Below, in pieces: positions 17,848 to 26,255 of a stretch of DNA of 40,207 nt (the first letter of the stretch is position 1; the number at the start of each line of letters is the position of its first letter). The DNA comes from Aquimarina agarilytica ZC1 (lineage in GTDB: Bacteria > Bacteroidota > Bacteroidia > Flavobacteriales > Flavobacteriaceae), in NCBI RefSeq assembly GCF_000255455.1, contig NZ_JH621275.1, forward strand, positions 1 to 40,207. The letters run 5' to 3'. A model generated the notes under the pieces. It did no database searches. It was not told the DNA's origin and saw only the letters and a list, made by a program, of their open reading frames with translations. Made by a program: the position numbers and the translations under genes.

Positions 17848-19146
17848 TTATCGGATAACAATTCTTTTGGGTTCTTCTCCTTCAATATTTATAAAATAAA
17901 TACCCGCAGTTAAACCAGTAGTTTCAATAAAGGATATACCTTGTGTTGCTTTGATGCTGTTTACTAAATTTCCTGATACGTCAAGTACATTAATAGTGGT
18001 GTTTTCAATAGTATTGGCAACAGTAATTTTTTGACCAGCATCTACAGGATTTGGGTAAATTAAAATTTTAGCTTGAGTACTTATTGTTGGAGTAGCTAAA
18101 ATTTTATTAGCTGAAGCTGGCACTACTTTCCAGTTAAAAGTTTCCCAACCTTGATCTGCATTTCCTCTAGGGAATACAGCAGTGTTGTTTTGGTTATGAG
18201 GGGCCTGTAACCATTTGCCAGTGTGTAAGCTTTTAAAAGCTACTTTACCAGCTCCTTTTGATTTCCATTCAAAACGCTCCCATCCTTTAGTTTGTGCTCC
18301 TCTAGCTCCGACTATTACATTTTGATTATTTCCATTTACTTGTAAATAACGTTGTGCGTTTAAGTTATAAAGCGCTATTCCTCCATCGGGGTGATTAACC
18401 ACTCTAAATTTTTGACGGTTACCTAAAGCTTGACTTTGGTTGGCGTAAATATCATTATTGAGTTCGGCTACAGCGGATAAGTATTTTAAATCTCCACCCG
18501 ATTTTTGGAGTGAAATTACTTGTCCAATAGGGATTCCAGAGCCATTTCCAGTAGTTGGAGTGCTAGGAGCAGCCCCTACATTACCACGAATGTTAGCAGT
18601 CATTCGGAATACTTGTAAGGCCATAGAGGTGATAAATCCTCCGGCATCTGGGAAACGTACAGATACGTTGTTTCCGTTAGCTTTTAATACACTCAAAGGA
18701 ACGTCAACTTCTACAATAGAGTGAAAACGCTCTCTAAATCCTTGTCCAACTCCAGACCCTCTCCATTGCTTTGCACTATTAATTTCGGTTCCATTCACAA
18801 ATACACGAGGTAGCTTTTGTAAATTATGTGCACGTCCAACACCTATACGTAAAGTAGCTTCACCAAATTGAGGTTTATTACCAATATTAATATTGAAGTT
18901 TTGATTTTGATTTGCTTCAATATATTCTAGGTAAGAAGCAGCATTACGTGTTGCGTAATGTTTAGTCTCATTTGATGTTTGGTTGACATTGATGTTGTTT
19001 TTAAAATGATATCTCAATACCATAGTAGCCTCGGATCCAATAGTCATTGTACTAGCTTTATTAGTACCTACAAAACGTGGACTGTAAAAAGGGTTACCGT
19101 TGGCATCGGCAAAATAAATGCTTTTCTTGTACATATTCAACAGCAT
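17848..19146 (-). CDS. C-terminal part of GH86-type agarase (frame 2)
   Basis: 432 residues, reading on from the catalytic part after a one-base shift. Residues ~40-185 are the beta-sandwich end of a GH86 protein (LRIGVGRAHNLQKLPRVFVNG... and a FPDAGGFITSMALQVF segment typical of the family). Residues ~210-340 form a fascin-like beta-trefoil with recurring YLQVNG / KWLQAP units and FEWK / FNWK endings, probably for binding carbohydrate. The last ~75 residues are a type IX secretion sorting domain (ILIYPNPV... ending EPKRIVIR). The ATG at 19146 is only the first Met of this frame and is not a likely start. The frame is closed upstream by a stop at 19168-19170, so this part depends on the upstream gene. 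Confidence 0.8.
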   Translation of the reverse strand: MLLNMYKKSIYFADANGNPFYSPRFVGTNKASTMTIGSEATMVLRYHFKNNINVNQTSNETKHYATRNAASYLEYIEANQNQNFNINIGNKPQFGEATLRIGVGRAHNLQKLPRVFVNGTEINSAKQWRGSGVGQGFRERFHSIVEVDVPLSVLKANGNNVSVRFPDAGGFITSMALQVFRMTANIRGNVGAAPSTPTTGNGSGIPIGQVISLQKSGGDLKYLSAVAELNNDIYANQSQALGNRQKFRVVNHPDGGIALYNLNAQRYLQVNGNNQNVIVGARGAQTKGWERFEWKSKGAGKVAFKSLHTGKWLQAPHNQNNTAVFPRGNADQGWETFNWKVVPASANKILATPTISTQAKILIYPNPVDAGQKITVANTIENTTINVLDVSGNLVNSIKATQGISFIETTGLTAGIYFINIEGEEPKRIVIR

Positions 19147-20572
19147 TGTTGCCGGTACCTCTAATATTTAAATTAAAACTTTTTGATGATCTATATAAGT
19201 TGTTTACAATAACGTATAAATCTTTTCCTTGGACATAAGAATCTACTTGTAAGTTTACATCCGCAGGTTTTGAATCAACACGAGTCCCTCTTACATCTGA
19301 CCATAATTGATAAAAGCGAACTAGCTCTGTATAACTGTAATTTTGATTAGGAACATTACGATCAGCTCCAAAAGGATTGTTTCTGTTTACCCAATAAGTA
19401 CCATTAGGTTCGTTATTGTTTTTCATTAATCGCCATGAGTATGGAAAACCTACACCTGGTGTTACGGGTGAGTTTTCGGCTAAGCCATAGGCCCATTCGG
19501 CTTTGATAGGAACAAAAGGGATTGCTTTAACAATTTGATCTGGGCGTTCCATAAATTGCATCATCATGGAGCTCATTGAGCGGAGTGATAACCAATCTCT
19601 ACTAGCGGTATATCGTTCTCTATAATTATTGTTTAATTGTGAACCGTATTCGGAAATTAGGAACGGTCTTTTCTTTCCTGTTATAAAGCCATAGTTTTCT
19701 AACTGGTCTAAGGTAGCTTCAATATTACCTCCTTTACGGTAGGCCCAGTCGCGATTTCCGGCTCCATAAATGGGCTGGTCATAAATGTGTAATGAATAAA
19801 AATCCATGGATGCTCCAGCAATATCTATAAATCGTTTCCAACGATCATTCCATTGTCCAAAATTTCTTTTGTCTAATAAAGGGAAGGCAGTAGTCCATCC
19901 TCCAACTTTTGGACGTCCACTGGCAGGAACATTATTTTTATACGTATTAGCAGCATTTTTATGGAAATTAAAAATTCGATCCAAAGGCTCTGGGCTTTTA
20001 CCAGCAGGGATAAAATCTACCAATGGAAATACGGGTTCATTTAAAATTTCTATAAATGACGGTCTTGGTCTTCCAGAAGTTCCTCCATTACCGTGTTTTT
20101 TTACCCAAGCAGCAGCTCTACGTCCCCAGGCAAAACCATCGGCGTTAAAGGTAACATAAGCTTTTTCTTGAGCAGCAACAACTAAATCTTGATCTTGTTC
20201 GTAGGTAAAACGATCTGCTAGAGCAGGATAGCTAAATCCTTCGGAAACAGCTAGATTCTGATTATTGATTTGTACAGCACTAAAACCAGTGATTGCTCGA
20301 GTAAAAGCACCAGTTTCTCGGGATAGCCAAGCATCATAAGTTCTGGTTATTTCATGTAAACGCCCAGGGGCAGAACCTCCTCCGTTTTGTCCATTCCAGT
20401 CTGCTTCAAAATTAGCAGAGTGCACAGTAATGTACTTTTTACGATCAAAAGTTGACTTGCCTCCAACCTGGTGTTTTGTGTGTGCATTAACTTCTACATT
20501 TATTTGAGCTTTTCCCGAAAGTCCAAATAGTAAAGCTAGGACGCCTAGCGTAGTCTGAATTGTTTTTTTCAT
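19094..20572 (-). CDS. GH86-type beta-agarase/porphyranase, catalytic part (frameshifted)
   Basis: 492 residues. Signal peptide MKKTIQTTLGVLALLFGLSGKAQ, then a (beta/alpha)8 glycosidase of clan GH-A. Probable acid/base is Glu179 (EILNEP) and probable nucleophile Glu308 (ISEYG). The overall sequence fits family GH86, which cleaves agarose or porphyran of red algae; I rely on recognition, not a search. The frame ends prematurely at 19094 (EKHLFCRCQR), while the second frame continues the protein without loss. Removing one base between 19094 and 19170, for instance from the A-run opposite 19122-19125, would restore 907 residues. It is either a true inactivating mutation or a sequencing error. 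The enzyme should be secreted by T9SS. Confidence 0.85.
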   Translation of the reverse strand: MKKTIQTTLGVLALLFGLSGKAQINVEVNAHTKHQVGGKSTFDRKKYITVHSANFEADWNGQNGGGSAPGRLHEITRTYDAWLSRETGAFTRAITGFSAVQINNQNLAVSEGFSYPALADRFTYEQDQDLVVAAQEKAYVTFNADGFAWGRRAAAWVKKHGNGGTSGRPRPSFIEILNEPVFPLVDFIPAGKSPEPLDRIFNFHKNAANTYKNNVPASGRPKVGGWTTAFPLLDKRNFGQWNDRWKRFIDIAGASMDFYSLHIYDQPIYGAGNRDWAYRKGGNIEATLDQLENYGFITGKKRPFLISEYGSQLNNNYRERYTASRDWLSLRSMSSMMMQFMERPDQIVKAIPFVPIKAEWAYGLAENSPVTPGVGFPYSWRLMKNNNEPNGTYWVNRNNPFGADRNVPNQNYSYTELVRFYQLWSDVRGTRVDSKPADVNLQVDSYVQGKDLYVIVNNLYRSSKSFNLNIRGTGNNAVEYVQEKHLFCRCQR

Positions 20573-20810
20573 TATAGTGGTTTAAGTTTTTTTAAGGTGG
20601 TATTTTTTTTACGGATGTTGTAATTATGTAAGATATACTTTACTAAAATATTAAGTGTGTGTTAAATTTAGCGTAGTATTTTAAATATAATTCAATAGTG
20701 TTTTTAATATTGTAATTTGCTGTAAATGTATTGTTTAGATTTGTTTTACGTCTAAATTAGACTGACAAAAATTCTAAAAAATAATGCGATTACTATAGAT
20801 TTTAATTATT

Positions 20811-20846
20811 AAAACCGATAAAAATTGTGTTTTTTTGTCGGTTTTT
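20811..20846 (-). terminator. Stem-loop terminator without an assigned gene
   Basis: AAAACCGATAAAAA (20811-20824) pairs over 14 bp with 20832-20845 and is flanked by T-runs. Read leftwards it lies 48 bp after the small frame at 20894-21100, which suggests that something is transcribed from the minus strand there. Confidence 0.6.
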
Positions 20847-20893
20847 AATGCCTTTTATCTAGAAAACATTTTCGTAAGCGATGGTGATAAATG

Positions 20894-21100
20894 TTAATTT
20901 TTAGTTTTGATGGTTGATTTTTTTGTTAATTGAGCATGGAGTTTAGTTACTGATATTATTAAATGTCCTTTAATTGGATGATAGATTTTAGTTTTTTTAT
21001 CAAAGCAGAAATAAGGAAAAAGTATAGAAATACCGCTTGTACATGGAATATAATACGATTTACCAACAAAAATTTCGCATATATGCTGTTTCTTTTTCAC
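20894..21100 (-). CDS. Possible small protein (weak)
   Basis: 68 residues, Lys-rich and basic, starting MKKKQHICEIF; no signal peptide, domain or homologue is recognised. The only support is the ATG start and the terminator-like hairpin 48 bp downstream. It may equally be a small RNA or a chance frame in AT-rich DNA. Confidence 0.2.
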   Translation of the reverse strand: MKKKQHICEIFVGKSYYIPCTSGISILFPYFCFDKKTKIYHPIKGHLIISVTKLHAQLTKKSTIKTKN

Positions 21101-21412
21101 TATTCTGGCGTTAAAAAAAGCAATCGTAACTAAGGCTATGCTTGATTTTTTTGCCTTAGACTAACAAAAAATAATTCAGCATATTTATACGAAATTATTA
21201 TCAGCAAATCGTATAAAATGAGCTAATCTGATCTGAAATTAATTTTATGGCAAAGAAGAATATCTGAAAAATGATCAGTTTGCCTATTAGGTTTTATAAG
21301 GAGAATGATTTTGTTTTAGGTGTTTTGTAAGCAAAAAATAATAAGGCTGCAATAAGGATTACATACGTATTGTGCTAAAAAAGGGAGTCGAAAATCTAAT
21401 ATAAGTTGATGC

Positions 21413-21886
21413 TTATGATAAATGGGCTTTTAAAAACCAGGCTATTTTTTCGTGTATTTGGATTAATCCGGTAATGTAATCACTAGTACCTAAATCTTTA
21501 TAGTCATCAGCAAATGGTATAATGAGTGATCTTAGGAATTTTATGATTTTTTCGTGGTCGTTAGTTAATTCCTTGATAAAAGATGTGCTGTCACGTTCAC
21601 CACCCTCAAATTCGGTTAGTGTGGTTAGTTTTGAAAATTCGCTAATACTTGCAGGGGCTTTAAAGCCCAGTATTCTAATTCGTTCAGCAACTTCGTCTAT
21701 GATTGCTGCTAATTGATTGTATTGAGCTTCAAACAAAGCATGTTTATCAGCAAAGTCAATTCCAACAACATTCCAGTGTGCATTACGAGTTTTTAAATTA
21801 AGAACAAATTCATCAGCTAAAATTATTTCTAATTTCTCGACTACAGCTTTTCGGTTTTTTTCAGAAATACCTATGTTGGTTTCCAT
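21413..21886 (-). CDS. dps: Dps-family ferritin-like DNA-binding protein
   Basis: 157 residues, a four-helix bundle of the Dps/miniferritin family. It stores iron by oxidising Fe(II) with peroxide and protects DNA in starvation. The inter-subunit ferroxidase ligands are in place: His37 (RNAHWNV), His49 (DKHALFEAQY), Asp64 and Glu68 (IIDEVAERI), with the same spacing as in Listeria Dps. The basic N-terminal tail is short. It is a single gene with its own promoter region, which carries a palindrome suited to peroxide or metal control. Confidence 0.93.
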   Translation of the reverse strand: METNIGISEKNRKAVVEKLEIILADEFVLNLKTRNAHWNVVGIDFADKHALFEAQYNQLAAIIDEVAERIRILGFKAPASISEFSKLTTLTEFEGGERDSTSFIKELTNDHEKIIKFLRSLIIPFADDYKDLGTSDYITGLIQIHEKIAWFLKAHLS

Positions 21887-21906
21887 ATCAACTTATTTTA
21901 GTTACC

Positions 21907-21937
21907 TAAATATACTTGATATTCTTTTTAAAAAGAA
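21907..21937 (-). promoter_or_regulatory. dps promoter region with 16-bp palindrome
   Basis: On the minus strand TATATTTA (21914-21907) is a near match to TAnnTTTG. Eight bases upstream is the perfect palindrome TTCTTTTTAAAAAGAA (21922-21937), between the -7 and -33 positions, where a repressor would block RNA polymerase. The regulator is unknown. Confidence 0.4.
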
Positions 21938-21996
21938 GTTGTTAGCGTAGATTTTTAGCTATTACTATTGTGTTTTTTGTGGTTAGTGATTTTTTT

Positions 21997-22087
21997 GCGT
22001 GAGGGATTGCAAAGGAAATCCCGCAGCCTGACTGAAAAGGAAGTGCGAGGAATTGTAATGAAAAGCTCGACCCTTTGAGGCACGCCC
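21997..22087. repeat. Flavobacterial intergenic repeat (degenerate copy)
   Basis: The block begins GCGTGAGGGATTG and ends CTCGACCCTTTGAGGCACGCCC, with complementary ends GCGTG/CACGC. It resembles a repeat I have seen between genes in many Flavobacteriaceae genomes (GGGATTG...AGCCCGACCC...CGCCC). It lies between queE and dps. Whether it acts as a terminator, an RNA motif or a mobile repeat is not known to me. Confidence 0.4.
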
Positions 22088-22097
22088 AAAATAGGAT

Positions 22098-22730
22098 TTA
22101 TGGGATATTTAAATATTTATGTGTTTGTAATGATATTTTCCATTTAGGGTGTTGCATTACATAATCAACAATTAGTGGGATTATTTTTTCGCGTTTACTC
22201 CATTCGGGTTGTAGGTATAAAATACAATCTTTGGATACTTGTTCGGCTTGTTTTTCGGCAAAATCAAAATCCGAGGTGTTGTAAACGATTACTTTAAGTT
22301 CATTGGCTTTTTTGTATACACTTTGGGTGGGAAGTTTTAATTTTTTTGGTGATAAACAAATCCAATCCCAATCACCAGAAAGTTCATAAGCACCAGAGGT
22401 TTCAATATGAGTTTTAGCGTTTTTGCTGTGAAGTCCTTTAGTTAATTCAGTCATATCCCAAGTTAAGGGTTCACCTCCAGTAACTACAACTACATCACTA
22501 TGTTTAACTGCATTTTCAACAATGGTTTGGGTAGCGGTTGGGGGGTGTAATTCGGCATTCCAACTTTCTTTAACATCGCACCAATGGCAACCTACATCAC
22601 AACCTCCTATTCTAATAAAGTAGGCGGCGGTTCCTTTATAATATCCTTCACCTTGAATGGTATAAAATTCTTCCATTAAAGGAAGCATTTGTCCTTTGGC
22701 TACTAAATTGTTGATTTCCGTTTTTGTCAT
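22098..22730 (-). CDS. queE: 7-carboxy-7-deazaguanine synthase
   Basis: 210-residue radical SAM enzyme of queuosine synthesis; it turns carboxytetrahydropterin into CDG. The 4Fe-4S cluster motif CDVGCHWC gives Cys44, Cys48 and Cys51 (CxxxCxxC), preceded by EEFYTIQGEG and followed by VVTGGEP and IETSG, all typical of QueE. The frame is open far upstream (to 22856), but the ATG at 22730 is chosen because the family begins about 20 residues before EEFYTIQGEG, and because the -7 element at 22746-22739 places the transcript start only a few bases before it. The messenger would be almost leaderless. It is divergent from the HerA-like gene. Confidence 0.93.
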   Translation of the reverse strand: MTKTEINNLVAKGQMLPLMEEFYTIQGEGYYKGTAAYFIRIGGCDVGCHWCDVKESWNAELHPPTATQTIVENAVKHSDVVVVTGGEPLTWDMTELTKGLHSKNAKTHIETSGAYELSGDWDWICLSPKKLKLPTQSVYKKANELKVIVYNTSDFDFAEKQAEQVSKDCILYLQPEWSKREKIIPLIVDYVMQHPKWKISLQTHKYLNIP

Positions 22731-22738
22731 ATTAGGTG

Positions 22739-22765
22739 CAAAGATAGTAGTTTCCATGTATACAA
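22739..22765 (-). promoter_or_regulatory. Promoter of queE
   Basis: TTG (22765-22763), 16-bp spacer and TATCTTTG (22746-22739) on the minus strand. Transcription would start near 22733, within a few bases of the chosen queE ATG. Confidence 0.5.
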
Positions 22766-22854
22766 TGTAGGAAATAGTATGCGCAAGGATTTTTTTCCTT
22801 TTTTTTAATACTAAATAGGAAATCTTTACTTTTATGATATTAAAATTAAAGCCC

Positions 22855-24396
22855 ATGAGTAAAACGGATGCGTTTATTGAAGAAATTCAACAAGGATATA
22901 CATGTAAAGGAGATTTTATAACCTTAGGAGGAGCAATGTATAATGAGGAAACATTTGCAAATGCTCAAATTAAAATTCCGTTAAAAACATTAAATAGGCA
23001 TGGATTAATAGCTGGAGCTACTGGTACAGGAAAAACAAAAACATTGCAAGTGTTGGCCGAAAATTTGAGTAATAAAGGTATTCCTGTGTTGCTTATGGAT
23101 TTAAAAGGTGATTTGAGTGGTATTGCTCAGCCAAGTCCTGGTCATGTTAAAATTGATGAGCGTCATGAGAAAATAGGTGTTCCTTTTGAGGCGACAGGTT
23201 TTCCAGTAGAAATTTTAACGCTTTCGGAACAAAAAGGGACGCGTTTACGAGCAACGGTTAGTGAGTTTGGTCCAGTGTTGCTTTCGCGAATTTTAAATGT
23301 TACTGAAACTCAAGCGGGGATTTTAGCTATTATTTTTAAATATTGTGATGATAATAAGTTGCCTTTATTGGATTTAAATGATTTAAAAAAGGCATTACAA
23401 TATGCAACTGGAGAGGGAAGAGAAGAAATACAAAAAGAATATGGAAGTATTTCAAAAACATCCACAGGTTCTATTATTCGTAAAATTATTGAAATAGAAC
23501 AGCAAGGAGGGGATTTGTTTTTTGGTGAGCGCTCTTTTGAAATTGATGATTTGTTACGACAGGATGAGCAGGGTAGGGGCTATATAAATATTATTAGATT
23601 AACTGATATTCAGGATAAACCAAAGTTGTTTTCCACATTTATGTTGAGCCTTTTGGCCGAAATATATAGTACCATGCCCGAGCAAGGGGATAGTGATCGC
23701 CCCGAACTGGTCTTGTTTTTGGATGAAGCCCATCTGATATTTAATCAAGCATCATCGGCATTATTGGATCAAATTGAAAATATTGTTAAGTTGATACGAT
23801 CAAAAGGGGTAGGCTTGTATTTTGTAACTCAAAACCCAACCGATGTGCCCGATGGAGTGCTTGGGCAATTAGGGTTAAAAATTCAGCATGCATTACGAGC
23901 ATTTACGGCAAAGGACAGGAAGGCGATTAAATTGACGGCAGAAAATTATCCGATTTCAGAATTTTATGATACGGCAGAAGTATTGACCTCATTGGGAATT
24001 GGAGAAGCTTTGGTGTCTGTTTTAGACGAAAAAGGAAGGCCGACTCCACTGGCACAAACTATGCTGAGAGCACCAATGAGTAGAATGGATGTGTTGACAA
24101 ATCAAGAGTTAAAAAAGTTGGTTGAAGGTTCTGAATTAACCGAAAAATACAATGAATCTATTGATAGAGAAAGTGCTTATGAATTATTAAATGAAAAAAT
24201 TGAAAAAGCAGAAGCAGCTGAGGCTAAGGAGGCAGCACAAGCCGAACGTAAAAAATTAGACAAACGCAGCTCGAGTAGCCGTGGTTCTAGTTCAGGAAAC
24301 AGTTCAAGTGGTACACAAAAAGCCATTATAAAGGTGTTGACTAGTGCCACTTTTATAAGAGGTGCGCTAGGGATATTAAACAAAATGATGCGTTAA
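22855..24396 (+). CDS. HerA-like ATPase, DUF853 (YjgR) family
   Basis: 513 residues from ATG 22855. The earlier ATG at 22834 overlaps the likely -7 element TACTTTTA (22827-22834) and is not used. Walker A GATGTGKT (54-61), Walker B ELVLFLDEAHL near 290-300, and a VTQNP sensor-type motif near 325. This is the helicase HerA-like C-terminal family found widely in bacteria; its exact role is unsettled. The C-terminal ~90 residues hold a Glu/Ala/Lys-rich coiled coil, a Ser/Gly-rich linker and a short basic end. Single gene. Confidence 0.88.
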   Translation: MSKTDAFIEEIQQGYTCKGDFITLGGAMYNEETFANAQIKIPLKTLNRHGLIAGATGTGKTKTLQVLAENLSNKGIPVLLMDLKGDLSGIAQPSPGHVKIDERHEKIGVPFEATGFPVEILTLSEQKGTRLRATVSEFGPVLLSRILNVTETQAGILAIIFKYCDDNKLPLLDLNDLKKALQYATGEGREEIQKEYGSISKTSTGSIIRKIIEIEQQGGDLFFGERSFEIDDLLRQDEQGRGYINIIRLTDIQDKPKLFSTFMLSLLAEIYSTMPEQGDSDRPELVLFLDEAHLIFNQASSALLDQIENIVKLIRSKGVGLYFVTQNPTDVPDGVLGQLGLKIQHALRAFTAKDRKAIKLTAENYPISEFYDTAEVLTSLGIGEALVSVLDEKGRPTPLAQTMLRAPMSRMDVLTNQELKKLVEGSELTEKYNESIDRESAYELLNEKIEKAEAAEAKEAAQAERKKLDKRSSSSRGSSSGNSSSGTQKAIIKVLTSATFIRGALGILNKMMR

Positions 24397-24534
24397 GCTT
24401 TATTAGTGTTTTGTTTTTTTACAAGAAGTGCGACAAGAGTGCTTACAATATATTTTATAGTATTCGTTTTGAGTGAAGTTGTTTTAGATGAATAAAATGA
24501 AGGTAATTCTATTTTTTTTCCATAAAAAAGAACC

Positions 24535-24542
24535 TATGTTTG
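24535..24542 (+). promoter_or_regulatory. -7 element of lipoprotein gene
   Basis: TATGTTTG fits TAnnTTTG. It lies 27 bp before the ATG at 24570; no clear -33 TTG. Confidence 0.45.
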
Positions 24543-24569
24543 CGTATCTAAATCGAAATAAAAATGATC

Positions 24570-25127
24570 ATGAAAATAACACGCTTTTCGTTAATTGTTA
24601 TAACAGCTCTTTCTGTTTTTAGTTGTCAAAAAAAAGTAAATCCGTTTGAAATAGGAGTTGACCACATTGGCGAATTAACTAAAACAAGTACGGTTAAAGA
24701 TTTGGATAAAATTTACGCAAATGATTCTATTGTAAAACATATTGCAGGTGATGAATTTGTAGGGAGTGCCAATGAAATTGAAATATATGACAAACAAGGA
24801 AAGCCACTATTGATTTTGGAGGCTAGTCAAGAGTTTGATTCGACAGCAACTATAAAGTCTATAAGAGTTATTGATGCTCGTTTTAAAACATTGAAAGGTT
24901 TTGGAGCGGTAAGCACGTTTAAAGATTTAAAAGATAATTACACAATTTCTAAAATAACAAACACATTAAGTTCGGTGTTAGTTGACATTGATGAAATTAA
25001 TGCTTACGTAGCTATTGATAAAAAGGAATTACCTAATCAAGTGCAATTCGATACAAAAACAAAAATTGAAGCGGTGAATATACCCGATGGAGCAAAAATT
25101 AAATATTTTTGGTTAAAATGGGAATAA
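24570..25127 (+). CDS. Lipoprotein of unknown function
   Basis: 185 residues from ATG 24570, which opens a proper lipoprotein signal (MKITRFSLIVITALSVFSC). The ATG at 24564 adds two residues only. The mature protein has repeated strand-like segments (NEIEIYDKQGKPLLILEAS, SIRVIDARFKTLKGFGAVSTFKDLK) and ends KYFWLKWE. I recognise no named domain; similar lipoproteins of this size occur across Flavobacteriaceae. A terminator follows, so it is a single-gene unit. Confidence 0.65.
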   Translation: MKITRFSLIVITALSVFSCQKKVNPFEIGVDHIGELTKTSTVKDLDKIYANDSIVKHIAGDEFVGSANEIEIYDKQGKPLLILEASQEFDSTATIKSIRVIDARFKTLKGFGAVSTFKDLKDNYTISKITNTLSSVLVDIDEINAYVAIDKKELPNQVQFDTKTKIEAVNIPDGAKIKYFWLKWE

Positions 25128-25136
25128 TAAAAAATG

Positions 25137-25168
25137 AAAGACTGTCTAAATAGGCGGTCTTTTTTTTG
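25137..25168 (+). terminator. Intrinsic terminator
   Basis: A 10-bp stem (AAAGAC...GTCTTT, extended by G-C and G-U pairs) with a 6-nt loop and eight T. Confidence 0.75.
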
Positions 25169-25219
25169 TCTTTTTTCTTATTTAATATATAATATGACTT
25201 CTAGCGTAAGCGAAATAGT

Positions 25220-26056
25220 ATGACAGATCAACTAAAAAAAATAGTGCCTATTTTAATAGGGAAACAATTAAAGTTTAGATCATTGTGGTCTCCAGATAAA
25301 GCTGTTGAGCAGGCTTTTAATTTATTTTGTTCTCCCCAAAAAGGACGTGTAAGGACAGAAGAAGAGGAGTTTTTAGATGACGCAAAATTAGAAAAAGTGC
25401 TCACCAAAGGGCATAAGATACAAACTTACCAATGGGAAGGTTCTGGTGATACAGTCTTATTATTACATGGTTGGGAGAGTAATAGTTATCGGTGGAGAGC
25501 TTTAGTTGCAGAGTTGCAACACTATAGTTTTAATATTATTGCTGTAGATGCGCCAGCTCAAGGATATTCGAGTGGTAAATACTTGAGTGTCCCTTTATAT
25601 GTGGATTGCATTCAAGATATAATAGGTAAGCATCAGCCAAAAATAATGATAGGTCATTCTTTAGGGGGAATGACTGCTATTTATAATCAATACTTGTACC
25701 CAGATACGAGTGTGGAGAAAATAATCACTTTGGGGCCTCCATCAGAGTTGAGTTTTTTTTTAAAAAGTTTTCAAAATACACTTGATTTATCTCAAGGGTT
25801 TATGGAAAAAATGGATGATTACTTATTTAAGCGTTTTGGATTTTATGCTGGAGGCTTTTCAATTTCCGAATTTGCTAAAAAAATAACAATACCTGGGTTG
25901 TTAATTTTAGAAAAAAATGACAAACTAGCTCCTTATAAACATTCTAAAAAAATTGCAGATAATTGGAGTGCTTGTGAATTATTTTCGGTGGAAAATGTTG
26001 GGCATTCACTTCAATCGGAAGAGATCAACAAGGAAATTTCAGCTTATTTAAAGTAG
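25220..26056 (+). CDS. Alpha/beta hydrolase
   Basis: 278 residues. Oxyanion motif HGWES (83-87), nucleophile elbow GHSLGG with Ser147, probable acid Asp234 (EKNDKLAPY) and His262 (NVGHSLQ) form a complete triad. There is no signal peptide, so it is cytoplasmic. The substrate is unknown; the family includes esterases and lipases. There is no sign of an operon with its neighbours. Confidence 0.88.
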   Translation: MTDQLKKIVPILIGKQLKFRSLWSPDKAVEQAFNLFCSPQKGRVRTEEEEFLDDAKLEKVLTKGHKIQTYQWEGSGDTVLLLHGWESNSYRWRALVAELQHYSFNIIAVDAPAQGYSSGKYLSVPLYVDCIQDIIGKHQPKIMIGHSLGGMTAIYNQYLYPDTSVEKIITLGPPSELSFFLKSFQNTLDLSQGFMEKMDDYLFKRFGFYAGGFSISEFAKKITIPGLLILEKNDKLAPYKHSKKIADNWSACELFSVENVGHSLQSEEINKEISAYLK

Positions 26057-26213
26057 TTGCGCTAACTCGGAATATGCAATGAAACGTTTGGTTTTGCTGA
26101 GATTTCGATAAGGAACAGATTTTCTATTGTATAATCTGCGTTGAATACTTTGTGTAATTTATGGCTATAGAGCTTGTGTTCTAATTAACGTATTTTGGTT
26201 AGGAGTCTTTTAC

Positions 26214-26241
26214 TTGAGCTGAAATAAATACATTATTTTTG
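26214..26241 (+). promoter_or_regulatory. Promoter of rluF
   Basis: TTG at 26214-26216, 17-bp spacer, TATTTTTG at 26234-26241. The start would be near 26248, a few bases before the TTG start codon of rluF. Confidence 0.6.
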
Positions 26242-26255
26242 TAAAAAATAATGTA

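Larger units (their letters stand above)
20573..21412. other. Long intergenic region, 840 bp
   Basis: An AT-rich gap between the agarase start and the dps stop. It contains a strong hairpin (20811-20846), one weak small frame (20894-21100, minus) and an inverted repeat CTAAGGC/GCCTTAG at 21130-21136 and 21153-21159. No promoter of the TAnnTTTG type is evident directly before the agarase. Nothing else is recognised. Confidence 0.5.

Noticed and set aside
17848..20572. Programmed frameshift in the agarase gene
   Set aside because: The overlap lacks a standard slippery heptamer with a following structure, and one-base change in an A-run is the simpler explanation.
21130..21159. Inverted repeat CTAAGGC/GCCTTAG as a terminator
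   Set aside because: The stem is short, the loop is 16 nt and no T-run follows on either strand.
17848..22730. A polysaccharide utilisation locus around the agarase
   Set aside because: No SusC/SusD pair, sulfatase or hybrid regulator lies nearby; the neighbours are MsrC, Dps and QueE.
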